Of a DNA stretch of 64,000 nt, positions 22,980 through 34,600 are shown in pieces. Positions within the stretch are counted from its first letter, which is position 1. Each line of letters begins with the position of its first letter. This DNA is from Paralichthys olivaceus (lineage: Eukaryota; Chordata; Actinopteri; Pleuronectiformes; Paralichthyidae). The notes below the pieces were generated by a model. That model was not told the DNA's origin. It saw only the letters and a program-made list of their open reading frames with translations, and did not search any database. The position numbers were made by a program, and so were the translations under genes. Where the stretch lies: contig NC_091093.1 in the NCBI RefSeq assembly GCF_024713975.1, positions 20,804,001 through 20,868,000 on the forward strand. Reading direction: 5' to 3'.

Positions 22980-25900
22980 TCACAGCGTGTGCCTGCCGGA
23001 GTACCGCCTGCAGCTGTCTTGTTGCTCTGGGAAATGGAGGAGACGGTTCAGTGAGACTCACAGTGCTTCACCTCTCTCAAACTGAAGGAAGGATGCACAG
23101 ATACACTTGAAGAGAGACAGAGGAGTCACTTGGGACGAGAAGAACTGAAAGGGTCACTAGTTACAAAGTTGTCAAAGCAAATAGTTTCACTGTTGCTTCA
23201 TTACGTAAGTGCTCTCTGCAGTCAACCTGAAACAGAATGCAATGGATACACCTGCTTCATGAAATATGAATAAGTCCTCTGGGTTAAATTCATGTGTTAA
23301 ATGACATTTAGAGGACATTTCTTCCCCCCAATCCTGTCTCAGATGTCTTTAAAGTCTATTCTGTAATTCTGTAGTTAGATATTTTTCTACTTTTTCAGTG
23401 TTATATCTGTAATTTTGATTTTTACAAAAAGTGAAATGCTTGGAAATAATATTTTATTTTGAAGCAAATGTAGACTTTTAGCTATTTTTTGCCAGTTGGA
23501 GGCAGCAGAAAAAGTTGACGTCCATCACTGATTATTTATACCTTTTTAATGAATCTTTCCTTCTATTATCACATCTTGTTATGGCCTTTATAGTAGCTTT
23601 TTAAATGTATTCTATTGTATTCCATTGTCAGCATTTTTCTTGACTCATCAGTCAGTTGTAAACGACTTTGAACGGCCCTGACTTCTCTGAAAGGTGCTAA
23701 ATGAATAAAGTTTGATTAATTGACCTGAAAAGTTCCTATGGTTGCATTGCGAAGTTGCAGACTTACACAATCCATGAAATCAGTTTCATAAAGCACTGAC
23801 ATGACACAGCACTTACAACCTTTTACCAACAGCTCAGAGTCTGTACAGCCAAACCAGTTCAGTTCAAGTAATATATGAGCTGCAGAATGTTTTCCTTACC
23901 TAACAGCACTTTCTCTATTTCCTCCGTCTCCTCCACAGATACAGGTTTCAGCAGCAGTGCAAAGAACACAGCGATGCCGATCACCTGCAGACACAGATAA
24001 TCCTCTGTAAATGTATAAGAAAGATAAGACAATATACAGAAATCTTATAAATAAACTGCATTATTTAGGAGAATGCAAACTACCTTAAGCCTGGTTATTT
24101 AATCCCAAGTTTTTCCATCTTTACCAACCTTGAGCGGCTGCAGAATGAAGATGCTCTGGAAGAGGGAGAGGCCCAGAGACATGACCCACTTGATGGACTT
24201 ATCTTTGCCGTACTGAAAACCATACAAGAGGGTGAAGTAGGTGGACACTGCGCTGATGGACAGCAACAGGAACCAGCCCAGGAACACACACCACCAGGGC
24301 AGCCAGCAGCCCCCAGTCCTCCTCTTCTTCTTTTTCACAGGAGGTGGGCTGGGCCAAGAGAAAAATAGATGATGCAAACAGTAAAGAATAGTTTTTATAA
24401 ACTATATACTACTATATCATGTTTAACCCCTGTCTGTTTGTTGGTTGGTTTGTTTGTAAGCAAATTGGAACCTTTTCAAGTCTTTTATTATGACAAATAA
24501 GGTTTCTTTTCGTCTAACTGCCCTAAAAACGACAGCAATGGACAGATCACTATATTTTTGCAAATAAAATGAATAACTACTGTACTTTAATTTCATCGTT
24601 TCTGTTTCTTTAAAATTCAGCACATTTAGCGAGCTGATATCTGAGTGTGTGAAATTTGAGGTTATTTCTGCGTTTGTGCGTTGGCCGGAGTGCTGACCAG
24701 TAGGCCAAGTGGCTGCTGAAGACCATCTCCGCCTTGCGAACCAGCACGTTGGTGATGTTGAGTGCCTGCTGGTACTCCTCTGGACTCGGGAAGTTTTTTC
24801 CATCCAGCTTTTCCAGGTCCATCAGGAGGTGACAGAGACCAGCGAGGAGGAACTTGCTGCAGTACACCCAGTGAGGGTCACTCTCACTCTCCCCTGTGAC
24901 AGGATTACACCAGAGGGACCAGCGTGTAATTACATTTCTCTGCACAGCGTGATCTTTCTAGCACTTGAGGTTTCTTTCTGGAAGAATTTGCTGCACAAAT
25001 CAAGTGTTGCTTTGTATTCTATTTATAAATTGGGAGATAATCTACCTAAAATGTAAAGGTTTCAGTATCACTCAATCAAATTTTATTTGTATAGCCGATA
25101 TTGACAAATCACAATTTCTCTCCTCGGGCTTTAACAAGGTGTGACATCCTCTGTTCTTAACCCTCAACAAGAGTTACTACCAATAAACCCTTTCAACAGG
25201 GGTAACGTAGAAACCTCAGAGAGCCACATGTGAGGGATCCCTCTCCCAGGACGGACAGAAGTGCAATAGATGCCACTTGTAATGGAGAACGTCAGAAAAA
25301 TAATTAAGTAAGAGTAATTACAGCATTGGTTAGAGTAAACAGTTGCATGATGGAAGGTAAAGGAATGGTATCTGAGTATCTGAGTAGACATATTGTATAT
25401 CAAGCAGTCTTGTTGTAATCATTCATTCATCAGTAGCATGCTATGAGGGAAAACACTGCTCCTTTATTACAGTGAACACTGAAGTGAATTTAAAGTACAT
25501 AAAACACTGTTGTTGTTGAATGTATGTGTCCACTTGCTCCATCTTTGCCATTTTGGTTAATTTCCCTCAACAATGCTGCTCTGGTTATTTCTGCTTTTAT
25601 CTATTCATCATATAGTTTACACAGTTACCAAAACAAAAGGAAATCAATGCATGCAAATCTTCTGCAAAAGTAAATAAATGAAAATAAAAAAACTACCTTG
25701 CATGAGTTGGAGGAAATCATGCACCCTGTCCAAGCTGGAGCAGAGGTCAGCGGTGGACTCCAGCCTGGACGTCTCTGAAATCTTGTTCCTCGGACTTTTG
25801 CTCACCAGAGAAATAACCTCCTCTGCGTCCTATGAGGGACGGACAACAAAACACCAAATGCTGCATGTACTGTATATATCATCAGCAGGAGATGCAGCAT

Positions 25901-28576
25901 TAACTGAATGCAAAAACATGTCCCTGGTCTCACAAGGAAAGCAATGAGTGTAATTCATTCGAGTAATGCACAAAATAAGTCAAATGCAAATGCTGAGCAC
26001 ACTCTCGCACCTTCAGAATAGTCGGTATGGTAACTGCAGAGGGTCTCTGGTTCTCCTCACAGTCGTCTTTTTGAGGATTTGAAATGATGCGGGGTCGGAT
26101 GCTGCGGAAGATGGTGATGATGAGGATGTTGATTGGGAACATGAGGAGACCACTCTGAACGCCCACCATCAGCTCCTGCCAGGTAATTTCCAATGAACCT
26201 GAACAAAGACAAGGACACAGTTGTTGATGCAACTGAGAAGAGGCCAGCAACAAAAAGAGGTCTGCAGCAACAGTGATTTGGATATTTGCAGTGCAACCTG
26301 TGCCACCTTCACTTTGCAATTTCGACACTCACAAAATGTACAATGCATTTTGTTAAATGCAGAATATTTCATTGGTTTCATAATGCAAAGACAAAAAGCA
26401 AAAATAATTAAAGGAAATCAAATCAGCAACGGAGGCTGATATTTTAACCATAACGTATGATATCTTGTTTTCTTTAAGCCATGAACACTTGTCATGTGGT
26501 CAGTTTAGTACCAAAAAAATAAATTATTATTTTATAAAATCTTTAAAACTCACAATGATTATTACAGTATTTTCCCTGTAGGTGGTGACACCAATCTGTG
26601 TACAGCATAGACTGTAAATACAGAAGGACAGTGTGACATCTCCACAAAAGTGAAACCAAATCGCCTCAATCGCCACCTGGTGGCTGGCTGCAGTATAGAT
26701 CATAAATCCTGTCTCCTCCATGTTAATTGATGGGCCATGGATGAAGTGGAATACACACTAGTGTAGTCTTAATTTCTCCAGTAGGTTTGGTTTTGATTTT
26801 TAAAGAGTGGCCAATAGGAGTGGTGATTGACAGCTGAGACTGACTCATGATTGGTCGACTGCTTGTATCGACAGGACCTCGCTCCCGTGGTTACATCCCC
26901 CAATCTCTACTGCACAGACTCTGGCTCCTAATGCGCAACATGGCCATGTTCATATCCAGGATATTTTAGCTTCACTGCTGGATAGTGGGAGGAAGTAGAG
27001 ATGTCCTCCATCTTTTTTACAGTCTATGATGTCATCAGCAGGTTTTTCTGACAATGACTAAACAGCTCCCTCTTGTGGACAGTCTGTAGTCCGCTAAATG
27101 TGAGTGACTGAGTTAGTGAGATGAAAACCCAGCTGACTGAGTCACTTCTCCACACAAAACCTATTGTGAATAACTCTCTGAAGTCCAGCTTACTGGTTAC
27201 ATACACCCACACGTGTACACATGGTCAGCATGTTGTTGGAAAAGCACTTGTGGTGCTACGTTTCTTTTCAACGCCTACGACTTCTAAAAAGCAACAAGCT
27301 CAGTATGATGTGTAAGTTTGAAAAAGTGGCTCTTATTCTCTCATCCCACATGTTTTATTCATCTAATCCTGCAAACTTGTACTGACGCATCCATAGCTGA
27401 AAATGTTTTATGTAATGTGTTTGCTTCAACCTTTTATCCAAAACTTCGAGACCCAAGAAGAACTTCTCGTTATATTCCATTTAAAATGTGTGTGTGAATA
27501 TGTGGATTATTATTGTTAGTAAAGCTTGGAAACAGCTAAAATAATAAGTGTTGACGAGTGATTGACCTAATGAAAAAAGCACTGGTGAGTCCTCATTTAT
27601 AGGAACGTTCCAGAAGGCGATGTTAATGGCCATAGTGCAGAGGAGCAGGCTCATGCAGCATGAGACCCTCTGGGCTCGTGTGAACGGACTCCGCGAGGGA
27701 GGATCCACGATGGACACCCAGATGTGTTCATCCCTAAAGCCGGTCGACGTTCTGCTCTGGAAAATATTCCTGACAGAGAAAAACAGAAACTCATAATGAC
27801 ACTGATCATCAAGAGCAGAACTGGTTTCAGTGGCAGTCATGTAAAGTGGAACATCTCTGACCTGAAGCTGGCGATCTCGTTGCTCTTCGCAGCGTTGAAG
27901 GTTTTCTTGGTCATGCCGTCTCCACGGTCGGCGCTCAGCCAGCAGTCACAGAAGAATTGCCACATGTGTCTTGTTTGGAGGTCTATTATGATCACTTTGT
28001 TTATATACCTTTTCACAAGGGAAATTCACAACGCAAAAAATATGTTATGTATAACCGTATGGGTAATTACTGGATATATTTTTCACTACACTTGATAGCT
28101 GTGCAGACTAGGAGCACCAGATAAGTCTGTACTCTTAAAGGTCAATTTACCATCTACTTGTCGGCAGTCAAAATTAACACATTAACAAAAAGCATAAAAT
28201 ATTCACCACATCATGCGAAAAATGGTACAAACTCATAAACATCTGTTCACTAAACATTCATCAAGAACCATGAATTGTTCTCTGAGAAATCAATGAAAAT
28301 GCTGCAAAACACCCTCTCTCACACTGTTAAAGAAAGTCAAGAGAAATCCACTGATCAGGATCCACGTCAAAATGTAACGGGTTCCTTCTTGGGTCATGGC
28401 CCACCCCTCCAAAAGATGTCATGGAAATTGGTTTTGTAGTTTTTTGCATAATTCTGCTTGCAAATGAAGACATAACCTCCTCGATGGAGTTAATGATAGG
28501 GCTGACCCTGACGCTGCGATAAGCATGATCTCTTACTGTAGTGTATACACTGCTGTATGTTGTTCCAAGGATTTTA

Positions 28577-28625
<49 letters not shown>

Positions 28626-31600
28626 CGGGTGAAGTGTTAAATGATCGAGGGACCGTATCATTTTTAAGTGTTTTTGTGACAAAGGCAAGCCTCCTGTTCA
28701 GCAGAGAGGCGTACACGCTACCTGTACCTCGCTCAAACAACCCTGTCAATTTCTCACATGTCCAGTGCAGAGCTGAAACTATCCCAGCATAAAAAAGACA
28801 ACCTGGAAATGACATGAAGCTGCTTGTACATATCATTAATGCTAAAAGTATAAAGTTTAATATTCACTAAAAGTAACGTGCCAGTGATAGTTTGAAGAAC
28901 GTATGAATTGCTACTGAGGCGTGTTTAGTCTCAGCCTGTGTTGTACCATGATGGGTGACCTCCAGAGTTGTCATGCTGCAGCCGGAGGTTCTGCACATCT
29001 CCCACTGGGAACGGCGCGGCCAATAGGAACATGTCGACAGCTCCTCTCTCAAATACAGGCTTATCGGGATCAGTGAGTGTGTGTGTTTCACTCTCTCCCT
29101 CTGTGCCAATCAGCTTCACTGTGACCTGCAGGAGAACACGACGTAACGATTCAACAGCACCCAGCATTTTATAGAGGAGCCCATTTTATACTTGACATAA
29201 CCATAAATACCAAACAAACCACAAAACATCACTGATTGGTTATGCAGTTGGGGAAAACATGGATATCAAATTTCTGTCTTAATTTTTAATCTGATTCATC
29301 TGATTTTCATGAAATCAGACTCCAATTTTGAAAAACTGTGATCTCACTGTAAAACTGTAAAAATAAATAAGTAAATGAACTGAATTTGTTTGCTGTTTGA
29401 AGACAAATATATTGAGGGAAATGGAGAAAAAACATGAATCATTATATCTATGTATTAAGCATCCACAGTGTGAATTAAACAGGCTTAAAGAAGCAGCATG
29501 GGCCTTTAAGCCAACATGTATGGTACCTCAGTAAAATTATTCTTCTATGAGCTATTCAAGAAAAGAAATAAATCATAATTCTGCAAATGAAAGAAGACTC
29601 TCACACTGGCAGTCGTCCCAGCATTCTTGCGATGGCCAGTTTGGACACTGATCAGGTAGTTGTATTGAGCTCCTGGGTGGTTGTCCTCCAGCAGAGTCAT
29701 CTTCCTCTGATAGTTCAACGTAAAACAGTAAAGAGCATAAATACCAATGTTTTGGTGGAAATTGCTGTATTTTGGGCAGTGGAGAGTTTAGTTTCCAAAC
29801 AAAACATCCACCATTCACAGAAATGGTGGGGGGTCATATGCTTGTAGATTGCTGATAATCAAGAAGAGAGCATCTGTTTTTCCAGTGGAGAGACTGACCT
29901 TAGAGAGTGCCCTGCGGTCAGAATAGCAGGCCCACAGCAGAGTGGCCAGGTAGAGGCCGAAGAACGCACACAGCAGGGCCAGCACCACAAAGTTCTCAGA
30001 GACAGTGGCGAACAACTCGGCCGTATGAGATATGTCCACATAGTTTGGCATCACGAAAAAGGAGCTCCCGAACAGAGTGAGGTGATTACACAGACACTGT
30101 GTTCTTTCTGGAGTGGTTTTCTCTCCCACCTTAGACAACGACAGCTAATCAGCTGCTGCAGATATATAACTGTACATGTACATGCAGAGCCAAAGTAAAA
30201 CAGCCACGTTTATTAAGACTCTATCCCTGTGAAAACTCACCTGGCAGCCCTCTGTGGTCCACATCTCCCTCTCTATGTGCCAGTAAAGACACTTGCTCAT
30301 GAAAGTAGATATAGTCAGTGTCAGGCCTGGTTCCCATGTGGAGTTAAAGAGTCCAGCATCCACGTACCAGATTCCAGGAGTCTGCTCTAACATCTCTGGG
30401 GTTATAATCCAGCGGTAGCGTCCTGTAGCAAAAAGCAGCTCAATAGAACATCATAATCCAAGAAACTATTGAATGAAACTTCAAAGAATTTGTCTATTTG
30501 ATATAAAATAATATATGAGAGAGTATGTACAAAGCATGGAAACTAGAAGTTCTGCCCTGCGGTTGTTTACCTTCACCGCCCAGTGCAATTTTAGTCTTTA
30601 CAGGTGTTTCTGATGTATTGCATTCATAAAAATATGAGGTTATTTTGACCTTTGACCTTAACCACTGAAATCTGATCAGTTAATCTTTGATTTCAAATGA
30701 CAACTGGCCAAAATATGAAAAAATTCCTCAGTTCAAGGGGTCAAAAACAGATAATACTTGTGTCCAACTGAAGATTTGTACCAAATTTGAGGAAATTCCC
30801 TCAAGTTGCTGTTGAGATATCGTCTTCAAAGGAATGGGACGGACAACGCAAAAGTACCCGTGGCCACTGACAGTCTCCAATGCTGAAGCATTAATATTAT
30901 ATTACAAGAAATCTGTCTTTAACTGTTTTGTATAATTGCAAGAGTCCCAACCTGGATCAGGATTATTCTACTGCTGCAGATGCAGATTACTTTAACAGAC
31001 ACATAAATCTCTCACAGATATTGAACTCTGATGTCAGCTTACATGGTAATACATTAACTCCTGATTTTTTACCTGTTGGTCTCAAGATGGTTGTGCTATT
31101 CAAATATGTAGGAGGTGACCCATGTGACAAGGTGAGAATCAGTGACACATTGGTACTGGGCTCCACGTCAAAGACGATGGTCATGTTCGGGTCAGAGACG
31201 TTGATGGTGGTCAGCGCTTTTGTGTTTCTCTCCAACATAACAGTGTTGCTCGTCAGTACTGAAGCACCTGCACGAGGCATAAAGATCTGGAGGAACCAGG
31301 AAATATAGCATCAAAATATGAAGACAGAGCATTAGACTGTTTTTTTCTTCAACTAAAGGTTTTAAATGAGAATTTGAAGCTCAATATTCATGGAAGTGGA
31401 AGTAAACATTTATGGATGTTTTAACAGCCTCAGACGCAGGTAGGATTTCTCCCAGTGCTCCCGATGGTCAGAATCTGTCATTCAGTTTCAACTTTTAAAA
31501 ATAAACTGCAGATCCCATGGTTACGTTAGCAGCCCTTACTAGGATGATCACCTGCACACACAAATTCTCTCTGAGCAAATGCAGCCCCTCTCTCACAGGG

Positions 31601-34600
31601 GAAGAGGGGATGGCTGAGAGGGGATGGATGAATTGAAGGTTGTAAGGGAGAGTTTTTTGTCATTTTGGTTTAATCACCTGCTGATAATGTCACAAGCTGC
31701 TTTCTGTCGCCCAGCAGTGAGGAGTCTCACTCTAGACACTCTGAACAACCCTTCTAATAACACAGACATTGGTAATATGTCAGTTTCACCTTTTTCATTT
31801 TCAATCTGTCTCCAATCTGTTCTGGTCCCTGACAATCCTCACCTTTTCTTTTCATTTGCTTACAACCTACCTTAAAAAATATGAACACCATAGTTCAAAT
31901 GACACAATATTCAATTCTCCTGTACCTCTATCATCTCTGTCAGGTTTTCCAGCCTAATGTCAGAGACCCCATTGCTGAGTAAGATGCTGCAAACAGTTCC
32001 TGAGATGTTGTCGTCAGAAGGATGAGGATTGTGTGAGAACGTGGCAAACTGAGAAAGAGAACAGCTCTGTTTAAGAGGCTGTAGATGACAACCATTACGA
32101 ACACACGCATACTCGTGATGATAACACACACAGACCTGAGTGAAGACCTTGCTCTGCCCTTTCAGCTGAGTCCGAAGTGCTGAATACGAGGGGAGTTTGA
32201 CGAACTCACCATCTTTCACTGAACCCAGGACTGCACCACTGAGGTCCGCAGGTTTGTAACTGACGAGAGGGAAATAAAAGGTGAATAAAAATATAAGAAA
32301 ACCTAAATACACACAAAAATCATGGGATGTATACAAGGTCAGGGATATTCTGAAAGAAAATACCAACCTGTTCTGATAGATGGTGCCTGTCTGGTGCCTG
32401 ATGATATATTGGCCTGTGATCACTGAACCAATCAGACTAGCGATTGTACGATAGATCTCAAAAACCTGCTCAAACAAAGCCTGGAAGGGGGAAAAGTTCA
32501 ACATCACCTGACTATAAGACCAACAACGACAACAGTGTGTGTTATTGCTTGTGTGTACCAGTCACACGATCTAGTGAACGTACTGTGGGGCTTGGGTTTG
32601 CCTGGATGTCGCATCTTTTTATTGAGAGGAGGATGATGCCAGTGCTGCAGTTGATGATGTGACTGATGGTCTCATTGTTTTGCAAAGCAAATGTTGGAGT
32701 CAGTTTTTTGGTGACTTCATACAAATACTTAATGAAGTTGTCCTGCGAAGGTAAGAAACAGAGAACTTGTAACGCACCATGACAGACTCTCAGTATAAAA
32801 ACAATATCATGATGATAATGAAGAATATATATTTTCCAAAGCGAAGGTACCCACCCTGCTGTCATTTGTCGGTTCCCCTACTGTTGTTTCCATTCGCTGT
32901 AGTTCTTTGTCTGCTGCCTGTTTCAGAAAAACAGCCCTTTTTTAAACTTAAGAAATAAAAGAGTATAATATTACATAAGCATATTGTATTCATTGTCTTT
33001 GTTTAAAATGAGCAAGGCATCCCTCACCAGGAGAAGACTCGTGATTTCTGACAGAGTTGCGGCACGTTTGGGTCCTGAAATTAAAGTGTGTGTTAGAGAG
33101 GCAGAGAAAGACAAGCACATACTCTGACTTTTTACTTTCAGTGAAAACACAGAAGATGCTTTCAGACATGCACAGAGAACGCAAATGTCCGAGTCGATTG
33201 CTCAACACATTTTCCTGAACTTTTCCTGCCAGCCCCCTAGTAAAATGTCTGGAAAATGTCAGAGAGAGCCAGCGCCAGAATTCAGTAGGAAAATGTCGGG
33301 CCTGGTACGTTAAGGATGTTTCTAAAACACATATCTCAGGATGAAAAAGAAATGCCAAATATGTAGAGGACACTGAGGAAGATGCCAACTTGGAAAGACA
33401 ATGAGATCTGAGACTTTTTGGCGATAAGGGCCGACGCCGGGGCTGTAAATAAACATGTGAAATCACAGCGAGATTTATACCTCATGTCCTGGTCTACACA
33501 GGCGCCACCACTTGTATAAATGTTCGGGACATTTTCCTGCTGTTGTGAATGCTTCTAACTCGAACAATCTCCTGCTGTGTTCTTCATATGTGAAAGGCAA
33601 ACTCTAGAAAATGTCCAGACCCAACTTCACCATTCGCCATTTACGGAGTTCATGTCTGAAAACTGCTGTTTTTTTCAATCTTACTTACGAGGTCTGCTCA
33701 CATGACTGGACACAAATTTATTCTGCAAAGACAACATGAACAAAACATGAAAATTCCGTTTGTATGTTTGCATGGTTTCATTCTGTTAGTGTGCGATCTC
33801 TTACCGCTGTGTTTGATGAAGACCACAACCCTTTAAAACAAGAGTGACACATTCATCAAACTGCATGTTGAATACAAAGGAATGACAGACATGAAAGATA
33901 AAAAAAGGAAAAGGGAGGAAGGATGGAGCTAAAGCAATTATTAGGAAGCAGGTGTTCACATACTGCGGCTGCAGAGGAAGCTGCGTCTCTGGCTGCAGTC
34001 TGATGTAGAGAGCTGGAGAGGATTCAGCCTCATGTATGTGCAGCTGTACTCTGAGGTGTCACCATTTTCTGTTGTACACACACACACACACGTATATACT
34101 ACAATACTGCCATTCATTTTCTGTTGATGGACTTTTGGAACAGGAAAATGTCAATTCAATTTGCACGTAATATACATGTTGTACGCAAATCAGTCAGTGT
34201 TCATTTTTAGTTGTTTATTGAGCTATTTAAAAAGTGTGTGTAGAGTGTAGCCGCATCTAGTGGTGAAGTTGAATGTTGCAGCTGAATACCCCTCACCTCA
34301 CCCTCCCCTTCCAAACATGACAGAGAATCTGTGGCAGCCTTCAGTCCAAAAAGATTTATTTTGTCCAGTCTGGGCTACTGTAAAAAACATGGCAGCCTCC
34401 ATATCGCGGACCTGCTCTAGATGTAAATGTAAAGTATTTAAATATAAAGGACCAATTCTATGGTGAAGAAAACAATTTGTGCAATTTCGATGAAACACTA
34501 GTGAAAACATCACTGGGATTTTATTTGATAGTCAATATCTGCCAATAGATCCTTTTCACCTAAATCTTGCACACTGAACCTTTAACACATCGTCAATCAA

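Noticed and set aside
21364..22980. Possible channel-domain exons of the polycystin-like gene
   Set aside because: I read the minus strand for acceptor/donor-bounded exons with polycystin S1-S6 motifs and found none; stops are dense and the sequence looks like 3'UTR and intergenic DNA.
24423..24803. 126-residue minus-strand open frame overlapping exon 20 of the polycystin-like gene
   Set aside because: Wrong frame; the true exon (24,698-24,893) reads in another frame and joins in phase on both sides.
28327..28836. 169-residue open frame on the minus strand with a His-Thr repeat
   Set aside because: It spans a repeat fragment and the (TG)n microsatellite inside an intron; the His-Thr run is the microsatellite in translation and no family is recognisable.
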